Below are positions 23,473-36,569 of a stretch of DNA of 64,000 bases, piece after piece. The stretch comes from Spongilla lacustris (Eukaryota; Porifera; Demospongiae; Spongillida; Spongillidae): contig OX442418.1 of assembly GCA_949361645.1 (NCBI GenBank), positions 929,226 through 993,225 on the forward strand, in the 5' to 3' direction. Below the pieces are notes generated by a model. The model ran no database searches. It was not told the DNA's origin and was given only the letters and a program-made list of their open reading frames with translations. Numbering within the stretch: position 1 is the stretch's first letter; every line of letters begins with the position of its first letter. A program made the translations under genes and the position numbers.

Positions 23473-23666
23473 AGTGTATGTCGTTTTCATATATACCAGC
23501 AGCATCATTCAAACATTGTATCAGCATCATTCAAACATTGTATCAGCATGTCACTGTGATTTTACTATTCATTTGTATCAGCATGTCACATTATGTATAA
23601 GGTTTGTCTGGAAAGTAAATGCATGTTCAGGTACACGTGTGTGAGGCGAGATAAAATCCTTACCTA

Positions 23667-24256
23667 TTGGATGGCTTTAGAAGTGGCTGGTGTCAGCAGT
23701 CAATAAGAACGGAAGGAAACAGGACACCACTGCAACTGTGGACAATGGGTCTGTGCACAATGGATGAATCCTCTTCAAGTTGCATGGTTGCAAGGGGTTT
23801 AGTTGAGGTTAGTGCTTTGTATTGTGTAGACTAGTCCTGTAGTGTGTTATTAAGAGCAAGCCATGTTAGCAGCATTAATTATGTTGTTTAAGTCCTGAAA
23901 ATTGTGTCTTTGAGTATGGACTGTTTACTTTTTGAAGGATTATTTTTGTTATGCCTGGGGGTGCAGGAGTGAAAAAATACGCATTATGAATTCATGCATT
24001 TAATTTGCACCTTGTATCTTAGCCTGATTCTGAAAGTTATGGGATTGATTGGAATGGTCCAGTTCCTCTCAACATTGAGCACGAACAAGTCATTGTGGAC
24101 GATCCACCAGTACTGCTTTCAGCAACTCAGAAGGCAGCATTGGATCAACAACTGCACACTAGTATGATACCAGGATCAGAGTGCAGCATTGAACAGTCAT
24201 TGATTAACCATTTCATGGTGGCTAAACTGTTTGTTCATTCATTGCATCCACAGTAG
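23667..24256 (+). pseudogene. Integrase C-terminal fragment (right arm)
   Basis: Inverted twin of 16290-16880: exon 23667-23807 and exon 24023-24256 ending CATCCACAGTAG. The homology again begins at ttggatgg, immediately after HECT 3' flanking sequence. Confidence 0.85.
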
Positions 24257-24548
24257 TACTATAATGTCTCTTTTTAGAAATGAAGTTATTTGACTAATCA
24301 CTTCATTTGCACTTGATATGACCCATTAGTTAAGTGTCACCAGTTATTTAAATGGACACCCAGAACCCTCCGTTTAAAGTAAACGCCCTTACTGACCAGT
24401 AGTAGTACAGTAGCGACAACCACTATGTCATGATGGGGCTGCGTACAATATTACTGCTACGGGGCAGAGAGAATGTCTCAGTTCCTCTCATAAGAAGTCA
24501 TTGTAGATGATTCACCAGTTTTGTCCACCATGGGTCAGAAGGCTCTAT

Positions 24549-25600
24549 TCAATGGTGAATCTGGGGGTGGGGGAAGACAAAAGAAGGTGTGGCGTGGGGG
24601 AGGGAGGGTGTGTCCATTTTAGCTGCATCTTTTACATGTATATTAATAATGCATGGAACATGTAATACAAATGCAAAAGAGTGAAAAGGAACGGCAGGAA
24701 ATGCATACTCATCATCAGATGAAGAACCCATTCTTCACCAATGAAAAAAAAATATTGGCAGTATGCATTTTAACTACAAATGAAATAAAAATAGTATGAC
24801 AACAGTAAACAGATGTTAGCAAATGTAAAATATACAAGGTCTAACAAGCTATAGCATCCCTACATATTAGAAAATTGCAGTGCAGTTAAAATGTCTTGTC
24901 TGCATAAAATTTACTTGGTGACATTCAAGACCTTTTCTGTGCAAGCGCTAGCTCACTGAAATAACTGCTATGTTAATGGATACTATGAAACAGACATACT
25001 AACTTAGTCGAAATACAAAAAGTAGTGTCATTATTTCGTACTCGTATCTTTAAAAACGCCGAGGGCGTAATACAATATTTGTTCATTTTTTGCACAGTTC
25101 CACATGGGTCAATAAATCACCCATAGGAAGACAAAGCCCACATTTCAAACACTTCTCCATCATCTGAAACATATCAACAGACTGTATGTACATTAATTGG
25201 TTATGAAAAACAAGCTGCTTACACTAGTTGAACCTGATTTCATGCATGACATGTCTAAATCCTGCTGCAGTGGGACCAAATATGTTTTGCAGCTTCCACT
25301 TCACTGCTGGTGAACTATATGTCAGGTTTGACAATGGTTCCAACTGTGCTGAATTAGGTATTGCCTTGCACATGACGTAGCCACTTGAAAGGTGCGACTT
25401 TGAGAATGAATGGTTTCCCTAAAGCTTTCTGCATCAACATTCAAAACAGAAAATCCTATAACTTTCTCCCCTAACCCAGCCATATGAAGTTTATCATTTG
25501 CATCTTCACTGCTAGGGGCTTGATACCGTTGATGATATGCAAGGCAAACAAAGCGATGTTTCCATTCCGGTTTTTGCTGAGTAGATTTAACCCTGGTTAT
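24549..25600 (-). pseudogene. HECT-ligase 5' exon fragments, right arm
   Basis: Minus-strand twin of 14960-16000: SSSDDEYAFPAV exon (about 24731), zinc-finger exon (about 25165-25090) and the KPEWKHRFVCLAY piece (about 25570). Same internal base losses as the left arm, showing that the decay preceded palindrome formation or that the arms were homogenised. Confidence 0.7.
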
Positions 25601-25979
25601 CTGTTGAGCAAATGCAATACTTCATCTCCAGCAAGATTAGAATGCACATTTATAAGCTCACCAATCCGCAAATGTATGCTGCTGGTGCAGCACTTTATTA
25701 CGTACAGGTACTAAACTGTAGTGGGTTTCAGAAACATATCAGTTGGAATAGTAGCTTTTCAAAACAGAAAGGTCAGAACATACTAAACTATCCTTACTAA
25801 GATAATTGCATACATAGTAAGCAAAGAAATCCTGATCGTATCCACACTTCATGTTGTGTATGCAAGAAGGCAGGTACCTGTTACATGCCTTGACGTCATG
25901 GTATATAATACATAGCAAGGTTGAGGAATAGATAAGGAAAGACGAAGCTACACAAGGATAATAAAGTTGAAGCTGTTGA

Positions 25980-26200
25980 TGAACCAGTAATGTAAGGGAG
26001 TGACAAAGAGTTTAGCTATGAACATGTGGCTTGATGGGAAGCAGAAGAATGTGTCCCAGAACCTGAGGAAATGGGTATGTAATACAATGATTATTACTAA
26101 TAAGAATTTGTACCTATCACATGATGTGGCTTTATCTTCAGCCATCTCCAATCACAGCAAGTACATGTGGCTATCCCACCTGAAGACCTAGGTAGCATAA
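25980..26200 (+). other. Conserved segment of element arm, unrecognised
   Basis: An inverted twin lies at about 14350-14570 and another copy at 53820-54050. Plus-strand frames (MWLDGKQKNVSQNLRKW) end at gtatgtaat, a possible donor. Function not recognised. Confidence 0.35.
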
Positions 26201-26821
26201 ACAAGATTTCAACACTAAGGATGTGAGTTGAAAAATTCTATTTTTTTTATATTTAGGTTATACTGAGCCCAGTGTACTTGTAAGGCAAACATCTTCATCA
26301 CACAGCCTATGGTCAGTACATGTTGAGTACTCCACTACACTGGTGTACATTGGTGTGCGTGTGTGTGTGTAGCGTGTGTACAATGATGTGTTGTGTGCTT
26401 ACACACTAGTGGTGTGTGTGAAGACAAGAGAAGGTGTGGTGTGAGGGGAGGGAGGGCTGATGAGTAGGTGGGTATGGTATCAAGTAGTGTAAGGAGTGCA
26501 GCTCTAGGCACACCTAAACTGACACTACTGGGTAATCCAATCAGCCATTTATTTTCTCTTTGCAGCCTTGCAGGCCTCCACAGTAGCGCCATTACTTTGA
26601 TGGTGTTGATGTGGATTAACGATTGTACTCAGGCTCTAGTTAGGTCAGTGCACGGGAGTGTACATAGCTAAGCGACCAAAGTTTCTGAAAGTTAGTATCC
26701 TGGTAAGGAGATTGCCTCAAGGGACCAAGACCCTGAAGAAGGGTAGTACCGGTACTTTTGAAAATCGTTACGCTACGAACCCGAAATGACGCTGAAAACA
26801 AGACCGGCGTATAAAAGATAA

Positions 26822-27118
26822 ACAATATAAAGTCGCGCATCGGTTATTGCACGCAGTCCACCACAGACCAGAAGAGACGCTAAACGGCCAATGCTCCAAA
26901 AAGGTCAAAGGTCCTAATAGTCGCACGACAAAGCGTCTCTTCGCCCATTAGTCCGTAAACTAAGATACACTCCTCGCTTCCCTCCGCAAACCACAGCATC
27001 GTATTTTATATTTTACAGAGATTTTTTTTTTTTTAGTTAAAAAACTTTTTTATAATGGATTATTAAAATTTCTAATTGTGCGCTTTTTTTTGAATTTTGG
27101 CGGTTCGGGCGTTCCATA
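26822..27118 (-). repeat. Terminal inverted repeat, right end of composite 1
   Basis: Reverse complement of 13428-13725, ending cgggcgttccata. Confidence 0.9.
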
Positions 27119-27143
27119 CGCCCATCCCCTCTAAATCAAATTT

Positions 27144-27149
27144 TGTTTG
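27144..27149. repeat. Target site duplication tgtttg, left
   Basis: The 6 bp before the TATGGAACG end at 27150; identical 6 bp follow the other end at 55525-55530. Confidence 0.85.
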
Positions 27150-27430
27150 TATGGAACGCCCGAGCCGCCAAAATTCAACAAAAAACGCACAATTAGAAAT
27201 TTTAATAATCCATTATAAAAAAGTTTTTGTACTAGAAAAAAAAAAATTCTCTGTAAAATATAAAATACGATGCTGTGGTTTGCAGAGGGAAGCGAGGAGT
27301 GTATCTTAGTTTACGGACTAATGGGCGAGAAACATGTACGAGACGCTTTGTCGTGCGACTATTAGGACCTTTGACCTTTTTGGAGCATTGGCCGTATCTG
27401 GTCTTTGGTGGACTGCGTGCAATAACCGTG
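27150..27430 (+). repeat. Terminal inverted repeat, left end of composite 2
   Basis: Nearly identical to the reverse complement of 55245-55524, including the cgagaaacatgtacgagac segment missing from composite 1. Homology stops at gcaataaccg (27430), where the tandem field begins. Confidence 0.92.
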
Positions 27431-30107
27431 CAGCGTGAGGCTATCATGTTCACTTGCAGTGTGGTTCACTGATATTGCAGAGCTGGTAGGCCCCTGGGCT
27501 GCTTAAGCGGCATGTTTGGTGCCAGTTCATGAGCTCATGGCTACCCTGAAATTGTGTGTGCATGTAAAGGGGGGGGGGGGGGGGGGGGGGCAATTCCACC
27601 TGTAGTGTGATGGCTGGCATCTCCACCAGCAAGTATTATTGTGGGGGTCCACAATGACTCCCTGGGGAGATTGGCAGCTGGTGACTCCCCTGCCTGCTGG
27701 TAGTCTGATAACTCCATCTGTATAGCTGTAATACATGTAGCTCCACAATGCTAACTGGACCTGCAGTGTGGGGCTATTTTAAGTTCACTTGCATTAATGG
27801 TTCCAATGATACTGTCCGCTTGCTGTAAGGGAGATGGCCATCACTGTGGTCCTGGGGCTGTTGGACAGGTAGTGGGCAGGAGAGACGTGGGGGCTGGTTG
27901 CAGTGTGTGGGGCTTATGCAGTGAGGGCTAATGGTTCCACTATTTGGACAGGGGCAGGTGTATGTACAGTACATGAAGAACATGGCTTCGCCTGAAATTG
28001 TTCACGAGGACTACTTGTAGTATAAGGGCTGGCATCTGACCTAATGACCCCTGCTGGCAGTGCAGGGTCTGGTAAATCAATCTGTAAGGGGTCTGGTGGC
28101 TAGTGTTTCCTTGGATAGTGGGGGTATGTGTGGCTCCAGTGCATGGTTTTCAAAACATTGTGGGGGGTGCCAATTCCACCTGCAGTGTTAAAGCTGCCAT
28201 CACATTGTTGTGGGGGCCCCCAATGACCCCTGGGAAGTTTGACAATTGGTGGCTCCCAAGCTTGCATGCTGGCAGTCTGATAACTGTGTCTGAATCGGCT
28301 CCACTGGTGCTAACTGGATCTGCTTTAAGTCCACTTGCAAAAATGGTTCTACTGATACTGTCCGCTTGCAGTGAGAGAGCTGGTAGGGGTATGGCCCATT
28401 GGTACCTGGGCCGTTGAATCAACGTACAGTGAAGAAATAGGTAGTGGGAGATAGGGCCATGGGCTGGCCCCTATGTGATGGTTCCATGGGTTGAGGGCAT
28501 GTGTAGCTCCAGTTTATGGCACCCTTGAAATTGTGGGGGTACTGATTTCTGATAACTCCATCTGTAATGGCTCCACTGGACCGGCAGTGTGGGGCTTGCA
28601 TTAATAGTTCCAATGATACTGTCCACTTGCAGGGAGGGTGCTCAGATAGCTGGATGGCCCTATTGGTCTTTGGCATGGGCTGTCGACTCAATGTGCAGTG
28701 AAGGACAGTTGGTGGGTAGGAAGGCTGTAAGGGGCTGGTCCCAATGTGTGGGGCAGGGCTAATGGTTCAATTGGTAGCATTTGGAGAGGGGCAGGTTAGT
28801 TGATGGCTTCTCCTGAAATTGTGGGGACTACATGTAGTGTGAGAGCTTACATCTCTACTGGCATCATAACTATTCATCCAGGTGCTAGTCTGGGCAGCCC
28901 TGCTTGCAGTGGCTTTGGGTTCACTACTTGCAATGTGGAGGTATTAAAAGTAAGTTCCCTTGCATCATGAGGCTGTTACGTTCCCTTGCAGTGATGGGGC
29001 CTGGTGGTTCTGCTGTGTGGGGACGGCTCAATTGGCCCCACTGGCTCCTTCAAATTGCAGTGAACGATCACTTGTATCATGCACCTGTAGTGAGAGGGCT
29101 GGTAAATGCATGGCCCCTGGGCTGCTGACTCAACTTGCAGTGAAGGATAGGTAGTGGGAGTTAGAAGAGGGCTAATGGTTCCATGGGTCGTGGGGGGCAT
29201 GTGTGGTACTAGTTCATGGCTCCCCTGAAATTGTTGGGGGTGCCGATTCCACTTGTAGTGTGAGAGCTGGCATCTCCACAAGCATGCATTGTTGTGGGGG
29301 CCCCCCATGAACCCTGGGGAGTTAGGCAGTTGGTGGCTTCCCTGTCTGCTGGCAGTCTGATAGCCTCCTTCTGTAATGGCAGCCCATTGGTATTAACTGG
29401 CCTGCTGTGTGGAGCTAATAAGTCCATTTGCTTTAATGGTCGCAATGATACTGCCCCATATTGCAGTGATGTGAGAATTGGTAGGGGGATGCCCCATTGT
29501 ACCCTGGGCTGTTGACGCAATGTGCAGTGAAGAACAGGTAGTGGGCAGGAGAGCCATAGGGGCTGAGTGAGGGCTAATGGTTCCACTGGTATTTCTTGGA
29601 GAGGGGCAGGTGTACGTACAGTACATGTACTTCATGGCTTCCTCAGTCTGAAATTGTGGGGACTGCTTATACTGTGAGGGCTGGCATCTCCTCTGATATA
29701 ATACGTATTGACCCCTGTTTGTGTGGGCACCCCTGCAGGCAGTACAGGGTCTGGTAACCCCATTTGTAAGATGGCTGGTGGTTCTACTACTTGAAGTGTG
29801 GAGGAATTAAATGTAAGTTCAAACTATCGTGAGGCTATTAAGTTCACTTGCAGTCATGGTGGTTCTGCTGTGTGGGATGGCTCCATTTGCCTCATTGGCC
29901 CCTTGAACTTCCAGCGAATGATCAATAGTAGGGGTGAAGTGACCTCGGGGGCTGGATCTGGGGGGGGGGCCCTGGACACAGCTGGTTCTGCTAGATGTAC
30001 ACGTAACATCCACTGGTAGTGTTACACGGGAGGGGACATGTGTGGCAATCCCTTAGTACAAGTACATGTAGTTCACAAGTACATGTAGTTCACGACTCTC
30101 CTGAGTG
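27431..30107. repeat. Degenerate tandem field, about 0.4-kb units
   Basis: Recurring phrases such as ggctggcatctcc, ggtagtgggcagg, taatggttcca and ctggcagtctgataac come back roughly every 415 bp (for example 27611, 28026, 28845, 29265, 29678). The same family reappears inverted around the centre of the 38-48 kb foldback (42370-42680, 44300-44560). No gene supported; G run at about 27569-27590. Confidence 0.75.
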
Positions 30108-30379
30108 GAAAAACTGGTGAATCATCTACAATGACTTCTTATGAGAGGAACTGGGACATTCTCTCTGCCCCGTAGCAGTAATATTGTACGCAGCCCCATC
30201 ATGACATAGTGGTTGTCGCTTACTGTACTACTACTACTGGTCAGTAAGGGCGTTTACTTTAAACGGAGGGTTCTGGGTGTCCATTTAAATAACTGGTAAC
30301 ACTTAACTAATGGGTCATATCAAGTGCAAATGAAGTGATTAGTCAAATAACTTCATTTCTAAAAAGAGGCATTATAGTA

Positions 30380-31393
30380 CTACTGTGGATGCAATGAATG
30401 AACAAACAGTTTAGCCACCATGAAATGGTTAATCAATGACTGTTCAATGCTGCACTCTGATCCCGGTATCATACTAGTGTGCAGTTGTTGATCCAATGCT
30501 GCCTTCTGAGTTGCAGAAAGCAGTACTGGTGGATCGTCCACAATGACTTGTTCGTGCTCAATGTTGACAGGAACTGGACCATTCCAATCAATCCCATAAC
30601 TTTCAGAATCAGGCTAAGATACAAGGTGCAAATTAAAGGATTATGCATCCAGGTTAGCAAATCTTAATTTGTCATCATTAGAATATCGTTGTATCTATTT
30701 TGACCTTACAATGTGTTACAAAATTGTGAATAAGCTTTTGGATATTGATGCAGCTGAGATGTTTACATTCATTTCAAACGTTCATTCCACTCGTGGGAAT
30801 TCATACAGGCTCCAGTCGGTCACCATACCTCGTCATGATTTTCGGCTATACTTTTTTTCATCTCGGGTTGTTCCTATTTGGAATTCTTTACCACAACATG
30901 TTGTATCTGCAAAGAATATCATCACCTTCATGTGTCGCCTCAAAACTGTAGATCTATCTCCCTTTTGTAAACTGTATCCATTTAAATAGGAAGTATATAA
31001 GTGCATTTACACATGCCATTACTTGCCTCTTCAGTGCATTATCTGTACAATGCATTGAGAAATATTGTTATTATTAAATGCACGAATTCATAATGCGTAT
31101 TTTTCCACTCCTGCACCCCCAGGCATAACAAAAATAATCCTTCAAAAAATAAACAGTCCATACTCAAAGACACATTTTTCAGGACTTATAATTAATGCTC
31201 CTAACATGGCTTGCTCTTAATAACACACACTACAGGACTAGTCTGCACAATACAAAGCACTAACCTCAACTAAACCCCTTGCAACCATGCAACTTGAAGA
31301 GGATTCATCCATTGTGCACAGACCCATTGTCCACAGTTGCAGTGGTGCCCTATTCTTATTGAATGCCGACATCAGCCATTCCTAAAGCCATCC
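30380..31393 (-). pseudogene. Integrase C-terminal fragment, third copy, interrupted by a LINE
   Basis: Minus-strand exons about 31393-31265 and 30613-30380 match the integrase C-terminus. The first exon lost about 11 bp near 31345, and the intron carries a LINE fragment (30638-31072). It meets HECT 3' sequence at the same ccatccaa junction as in composite 1. Confidence 0.8.
30638..31072 (+). mobile_element. 5'-truncated LINE insertion (reverse transcriptase C-terminus)
   Basis: From 30639 an open frame to 30989 reads DYASRLANLNLSSLEYRC...RVVPIWNSLP, the typical C-terminal tail of a non-LTR retrotransposon ORF2. A short 3' UTR follows. attaaa flanks it on both sides (30632-30637 and 31073-31078) as a 6-bp target duplication. 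The empty site survives at about 16545 and in the reverse arms. Confidence 0.85.
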
Positions 31394-31650
31394 AATAGCT
31401 AAGGATTTTATCTCTCCTCACACACGTGTACCTGAACATGCATTTACTTTCCAGACGAACCTTATACATAGTGAATGCTGATACAAATGAATAGTATAAT
31501 CACAAGCTGACATGCTGATACAAATGAATAGTGACATGCTGATAGAAATGAATAGTAAAATCACAGTGACATGCTGATACAATGTTTGAATGATGCTGAT
31601 ACAATGTTTGAATGATGCTGCTGGTGAAAACGACATACACCAAAGAGTCA

Positions 31651-34600
31651 CTTCAACTTTGACCGAATCCTTCACACCCTCTTATTGCCAATATCATGCA
31701 CTCCCTAAACTGTGAGTAGTCCTCGCCATGGCACGTTGGAAGTCGCAGCTCAAGATTGCAGGTTGCAGCTGTTGGTAGTCGTGCTGTGGTGTCGTGCAGA
31801 AAGGAAATCGTACACTTCCTGCTAAAACCCTGGGGTGGGTACCCTGATCCTGTAAAAAACTCTAATAGTTCTTGAATACTGCAACATCCTCCAGCTGGTC
31901 CTAATAGAGATACAAATGCAATACAATGAAAAACATCATGCAAAGGGCTTACCATTGTCACACTCATCAAGGAATATGTTGAAATTGAAGTAGGCAAGGT
32001 CTTCAATGAGTTTCACATCACCATTCCCCTCCCTTAATGTTAGGATGGACCGAAGCATATCTAGCGAAATATACATTTGTGACTTGCCATTAGGAAAACA
32101 GATATATTTACATCATGGCATACAGTAACTCTTACCAGCATCAATTGGCACCTCGTTAAAAACAAAAAACTGCCGAAGCACTGATGGGTTCTTCCGAACA
32201 ATTGACCCAACCCCCAGGGTTTCCAATCCTTCACAGAACTGGTTCATACATGCCTTCACTTTTAGAATAAGATGGTAGTCAAGTAGAGTGGATACAATGT
32301 CATCCTTCATTTTCCACTGTAAGGTACTGATGGGTTGAGTATAACCACATTCTGCTAAGTAGCTTATGGCTATATCCTCAGATAAAACTGCTTGTATTTC
32401 CTCGGTACAGTTAGCAGCAACCAACTGACATCAATTAATTGGATATGCAGCAGTTACAGAATTTGTTAATGGCTTACTTTCTGTACAGTATCCCTCATAG
32501 CCAGTTCTGGAATATCATCACTGGAGACCACAATAGAACTACACTTCCCACTAGTGATGTACTCATACACAGGATCAGCCAAACAAGGAATACCACACCC
32601 CCCCTGGACAACAGACATTGCCGTGAAAAGCCCAAAGTAAAAGTAGTGCCGCTGCTGAAAAAATTGAATAGCTATGAATAAAGTAGCAAGCCATCAAAGA
32701 AACACACTGCATTTATATATTATAGTATGGTAAACAACAAGGTCAACATTATTTTGCTTGGTGCAGACACTGATAACATCTTATCACCTCTTCATCCTTC
32801 CTTTGACATACACAATTCTTAAACAAAAACTCAAACACAAACTTACTAAAATACAGTGATTTCCTTACTTGAAATGCTTTCACATTCATAGAAAAAAACT
32901 TTCTCCTTTCACCCCTCAGGAGGGTTGTTGCAGCATGATGAGGCAAAAGTCTGAAAAATTCACGTCTTGGACCACCTGCATCAATGGAAGGCTCACCCAA
33001 AAATGTGACCTATACAACGCAAAAAATAAATAAAACTTAAATAGTGCAGGATATGGATATTAATACCTTTAATGGGGAAAGTCCATTGATACCCTTTGTT
33101 TTGGCCTCCTGCACTGCATCTAACCAGACATCACTGCGCCTCACAGTGATCCGGATGGGTTCCCTCCCATCCATGTTACTTTCCAATTCCTTAATAACTT
33201 CAGTTATACTACCACTTAATAATAGAGTTGCAAATAAAATGAAACTAAACACCAATTATTACCTTTTCACAGCACTCTCTAACATCTTGCTTCTGTCAGG
33301 TGCTTGAAATTTACTAAGAAAGGAAATTATGTACAATTGTTTCTAGTTTAAAACCAACACATTAGTACACATGAGAATTAAATGAGAACAAAATGTGGGG
33401 AGATGCTTATGAGAGAACAAGCTCTAGTTTATGTTTATGCTCTATCATTGTTCTCATGCACTATCCATTGCTGAGTTATTAATGAAACATACATTTTCAA
33501 TGGAAATGGTCAACTTTGATTTTAATTTTAATTTATATACTATATGACCTGTTTTCTCACAATACGTACCATATGTAAATGAATCACACACAGCTAATAA
33601 TATTCATGTATACCTATTGGATGCACTCTCCGGAGGTAGCATTGAATGCACCACACTAAATTAAAAGAAAAAATTCAAAAGGATTTAACGATGTACAACT
33701 GCCATGTACCCAACGTAAATAAATGCACTTTAAGTAACTACCTTTGAGTAGAAGGTGTTGGGGTGTCCATTACAGCTGCATCCTTACATATTTATATATG
33801 GGAAAGTTTACGTGAAAAGGGACCTAGCGTTTATTATAAAAAAGTATTATAAAAATGCATTACGTTTGATTTGCTATAACTTCCGAACAGTTATAGCTAT
33901 CACCTTCCTATTTTCAACACTTCATACTGCACCATTTCTCTATAGTAAAATACATTTTGGAGTCTTGCACTTGCTCCGTGTCAGTATTGCAACGTTCGAT
34001 ACCCCACTGGGTTCAAACCCGCCATAACTTTCGGTAGGAGTAATCAATTCGCTTCAAATTCGGTTTGTAGGTAGAGAGGTCCTATGCCTATCGATTTGTT
34101 CTGTTCGTTGATTTTTATGCCATCCATTACGGAGATACAGTTGAACAAACTACGTGCCCATTTTCGCGCTCGATTCGCGCCAATGATTTGGGCAAATTGC
34201 GTTCCGCTCAATGTATGGGGAGGCGGGGATTATAACATTGGCCCGAATCAAGCGGGAAAACGTGCACGTAGTTTGTTCAACTGTATCTCCGTAACGGATG
34301 GCATAAAAATTAACGAACAGAACAAATCGATAGGTATAGGACCTCTCTACCTACAAACCGAATTTGAAGCGAATTGATTACTCCTACCGAAAGTTATGGC
34401 GGGTTTGAGCCCAGTGGGGTATCAAACGTTGCAATACTGACACGGAGCAAGTGCAAGACTCCAAAATGTATTTTACCATAGAGAAATGGTGCAGTATGAA
34501 GTGTTGAAAATAGGAAGTTGATAGCGTTAACTGTTCGGAAGTTATAGCAAATCAAACGTAATGCATTTTTATAATACTTTTTTATAATAAACGCTAGGTC

Positions 34601-35730
34601 CCTTTTCTCGTAAACTTTCCCATATTATAATAATGAATCGAACACGTAATACAAATACAAAAAGTATTACATACTGAGTGAAAAGAAACAGCAGGAAATG
34701 CATCCTCATCATCAGATGAAGACTCCATTTCTTCACAACTGAAAAAAGAACATTTGCAGTATATATTTTAAATACAAATGAATATGAAAAAAGTATGACC
34801 AATGCTTCAAACAGATACTAAAAAATGCGAAAATATACAAGGTCTAACAAGCACTCCTACATATTAGAAAATTGCGGTACAGTTAAAATTTCTTGTCTAC
34901 ATCAAATTTATTTGGTGACATTCAAGACTTTTCTGTGCAAGCATTCATTGAAAAAACTGCTATGTTGATGGATACTATGAAACAGACATACTAACTTAGT
35001 CTAAATACAAAAAGTAGTGTCATTATTTCGTACTCGTATCTTTCAAAATGCAGAGTGGGTAATACAAAATTTGTTCACCTTTTGCACAGTTCCACATGGG
35101 TCAATAAATCATCCATAGGAAGACAAAGCCCACATTTCAAACACTTCTCCATCATCTGAAACATATCAACAGACTGTATGTACATTAATTGGTTATGAAA
35201 AACAAGCTGCTTACACTAGTTGAACCTGATTTCATGCATGAGATGTCTAAATCCTGCTGCAGTGGGACCAAATATGTTTTGCAGCATCCACTTCTTTCCT
35301 TTAAGACTGCTGGTGAACTATATGTCAGGTTTGACAATGGTTCCAACTGTGCTGAATTAGGTTTTGCCTTGCACATGACGTAGCCACCTGAAAGGCGCAA
35401 CTTTGGGAATGAATGGTACAGTGTCTCCCTAAAGCTTTCTGCATCAACATTCAAAACAGGAAATCCTATAACTTTCTCCCCTAACCCAGCCATATGAAGT
35501 TTATCTTTTTCATCTTCACTACTAGGGCTTGATAATGTTGGTGATATGCAAGGCATACAAAGCGATGCTTCCATTCCGGTTTTTGCTGAGTAGATTTAAC
35601 CCTGGTTTTCTTGTTCATCAAATGTAATACTTCATCTCGAGCACACTTTCGCTTTTTGTTCATCACAGTGTAACGAGAAAGGTCATTCAGTGCACCTCTT
35701 GCAACTGACATAACAGGAACTGAATTATGA
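31651..35730 (-). pseudogene. Transposon HECT E3 ubiquitin ligase, full-length copy with frameshift
   Basis: Minus-strand exons in the same order as 20023-17072, and including the exon deleted there (about 32655-32480, FYFGLFTAMSVVQGGCG...SSDDIPELAMRD). Exon 2 (about 35720-35210) has lost one G in a ggggc run near 35527, shifting frame after KPEWKHRFVCLAY. HECT exons remain open: FFGEPSIDAGGPRREFFRLL (about 32985), ITVRRSDVWLDAVQEAK (about 33180), VAANCTEEIQ (about 32415) and the catalytic-type LPTAATC (about 31755), ending GFGQS. A MITE of 834 bp sits in an intron a few bases upstream of a splice acceptor. Structurally the most complete HECT copy, but broken at the N-terminus. Confidence 0.82.
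33792..34625. mobile_element. Palindromic MITE (about 830 bp) inside a HECT intron
   Basis: Two inverted halves: atatgggaaagtttacg at the left, cgtaaactttcccatat at the right; arms of about 370 bp around 34145-34270. The empty site is at 18955-18965 (ttacatataataatg), giving a tat duplication at the borders. Its arms match the ends of the 38021-48120 foldback (for example tatcgatttgttctgttcg), so both belong to one family. No transposase. Confidence 0.85.
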
Positions 35731-35739
35731 AATGAAAAA

Positions 35740-36560
35740 AAAATAGCTGGAACTAGCTGTAACTGAAGTGCTATAATGCCCCTATTTAGTTTACATCACT
35801 TTAGAATACACACACAATACGCATCTTGAGTTCACAACCTTGCAAACTCAGAAGCTGAAAACACATTATCAGATAGAAGTTTTATTATGCATTGAATTAC
35901 AGTCAACTTACCAACTTGTGCCAATTGTTGCGAACTACATAATTAAAGTACAATGTATATGCCAGTTGTCACAAATTACAAGAGCTGGATTGGAATGCAC
36001 ATATAAGCTCACCAACCTGCAAATGTATGCTGCTGGTGCAGCATTTTATTACGTACAGGTACTAAACTGTAGTGGGGTTCAAAAACGAGTTTTGCACAAA
36101 CAACTTTTTGAAAACGGTTAACAGATGGTTCATCTACCTTTTGAGAGCAACTATTGACCACTATGGTATCGACAAAGTACATGATGAAGCTGTTGAACAC
36201 GAATGAATGGTATAGCCGCTGCTTTTAACTCAGAATCAAAAGGTAGCAGCTGTTGTATATCATGAAGTTGTAAAGAGACTATTAAAACGATGTGTGAGCT
36301 TTGTTCGTTCATCTATCTCCAGAAAACGAAGGTGTAACAATCACGCATCATGAAACACAAATGCAGCAATCTTATCCGCTTGATCTCTTTGAATGGGATT
36401 GAATGAGTGGAAATGCATTGTAAGTCGTTATTGTGCAGTGGTGTCAGTGTGAGAAAAATACATGTAAGTTGGTGTGGCATATAGCTGTTTCAGACAGAAC
36501 ATATATTTTCTCTGGTATGACTGGGTGAGGTATGCTTGTAATGTGCTGGGTTAAGTTTGC
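35740..36560. other. Element interior 5' of HECT exon 2, second copy
   Basis: Parallel to 20030-20880 with small indels. Nothing coding recognised. Confidence 0.4.
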
Positions 36561-36569
36561 TGGGAGTTT

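Larger units (their letters stand above)
13428..27118. mobile_element. Composite transposon 1: palindromic integrase/HECT element, 13.7 kb
   Basis: Starts TATGGAACGCCCGAACCGCC at 13428 and ends with its reverse complement at 27118. The left arm (13428 to about 17990) and right arm (about 22357 to 27118) are inverted copies; conceptual peptides from 17527-17838 and 22708-23019 are identical, as are several others. A central part of about 4.4 kb (17991-22356) holds the 5' part of the HECT gene and a minisatellite. The arms differ by a deletion of about 190 bp in the left arm at about 17895. No matching target duplication is visible (caacac on the left, cgccca on the right). TAT/ATA ends and a DDE integrase recall the IS3EU group as I remember it; this is an inference. 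Confidence 0.85.

Noticed and set aside
13428..27118. Palindrome as pure assembly artefact
   Set aside because: Arms differ by a 190-bp deletion and small changes, and the spacer is unique; still not fully excluded without long reads.
13422..27124. Target duplication for composite 1
   Set aside because: Flanks caacac and cgccca do not match, nor do nearby shifted hexamers.
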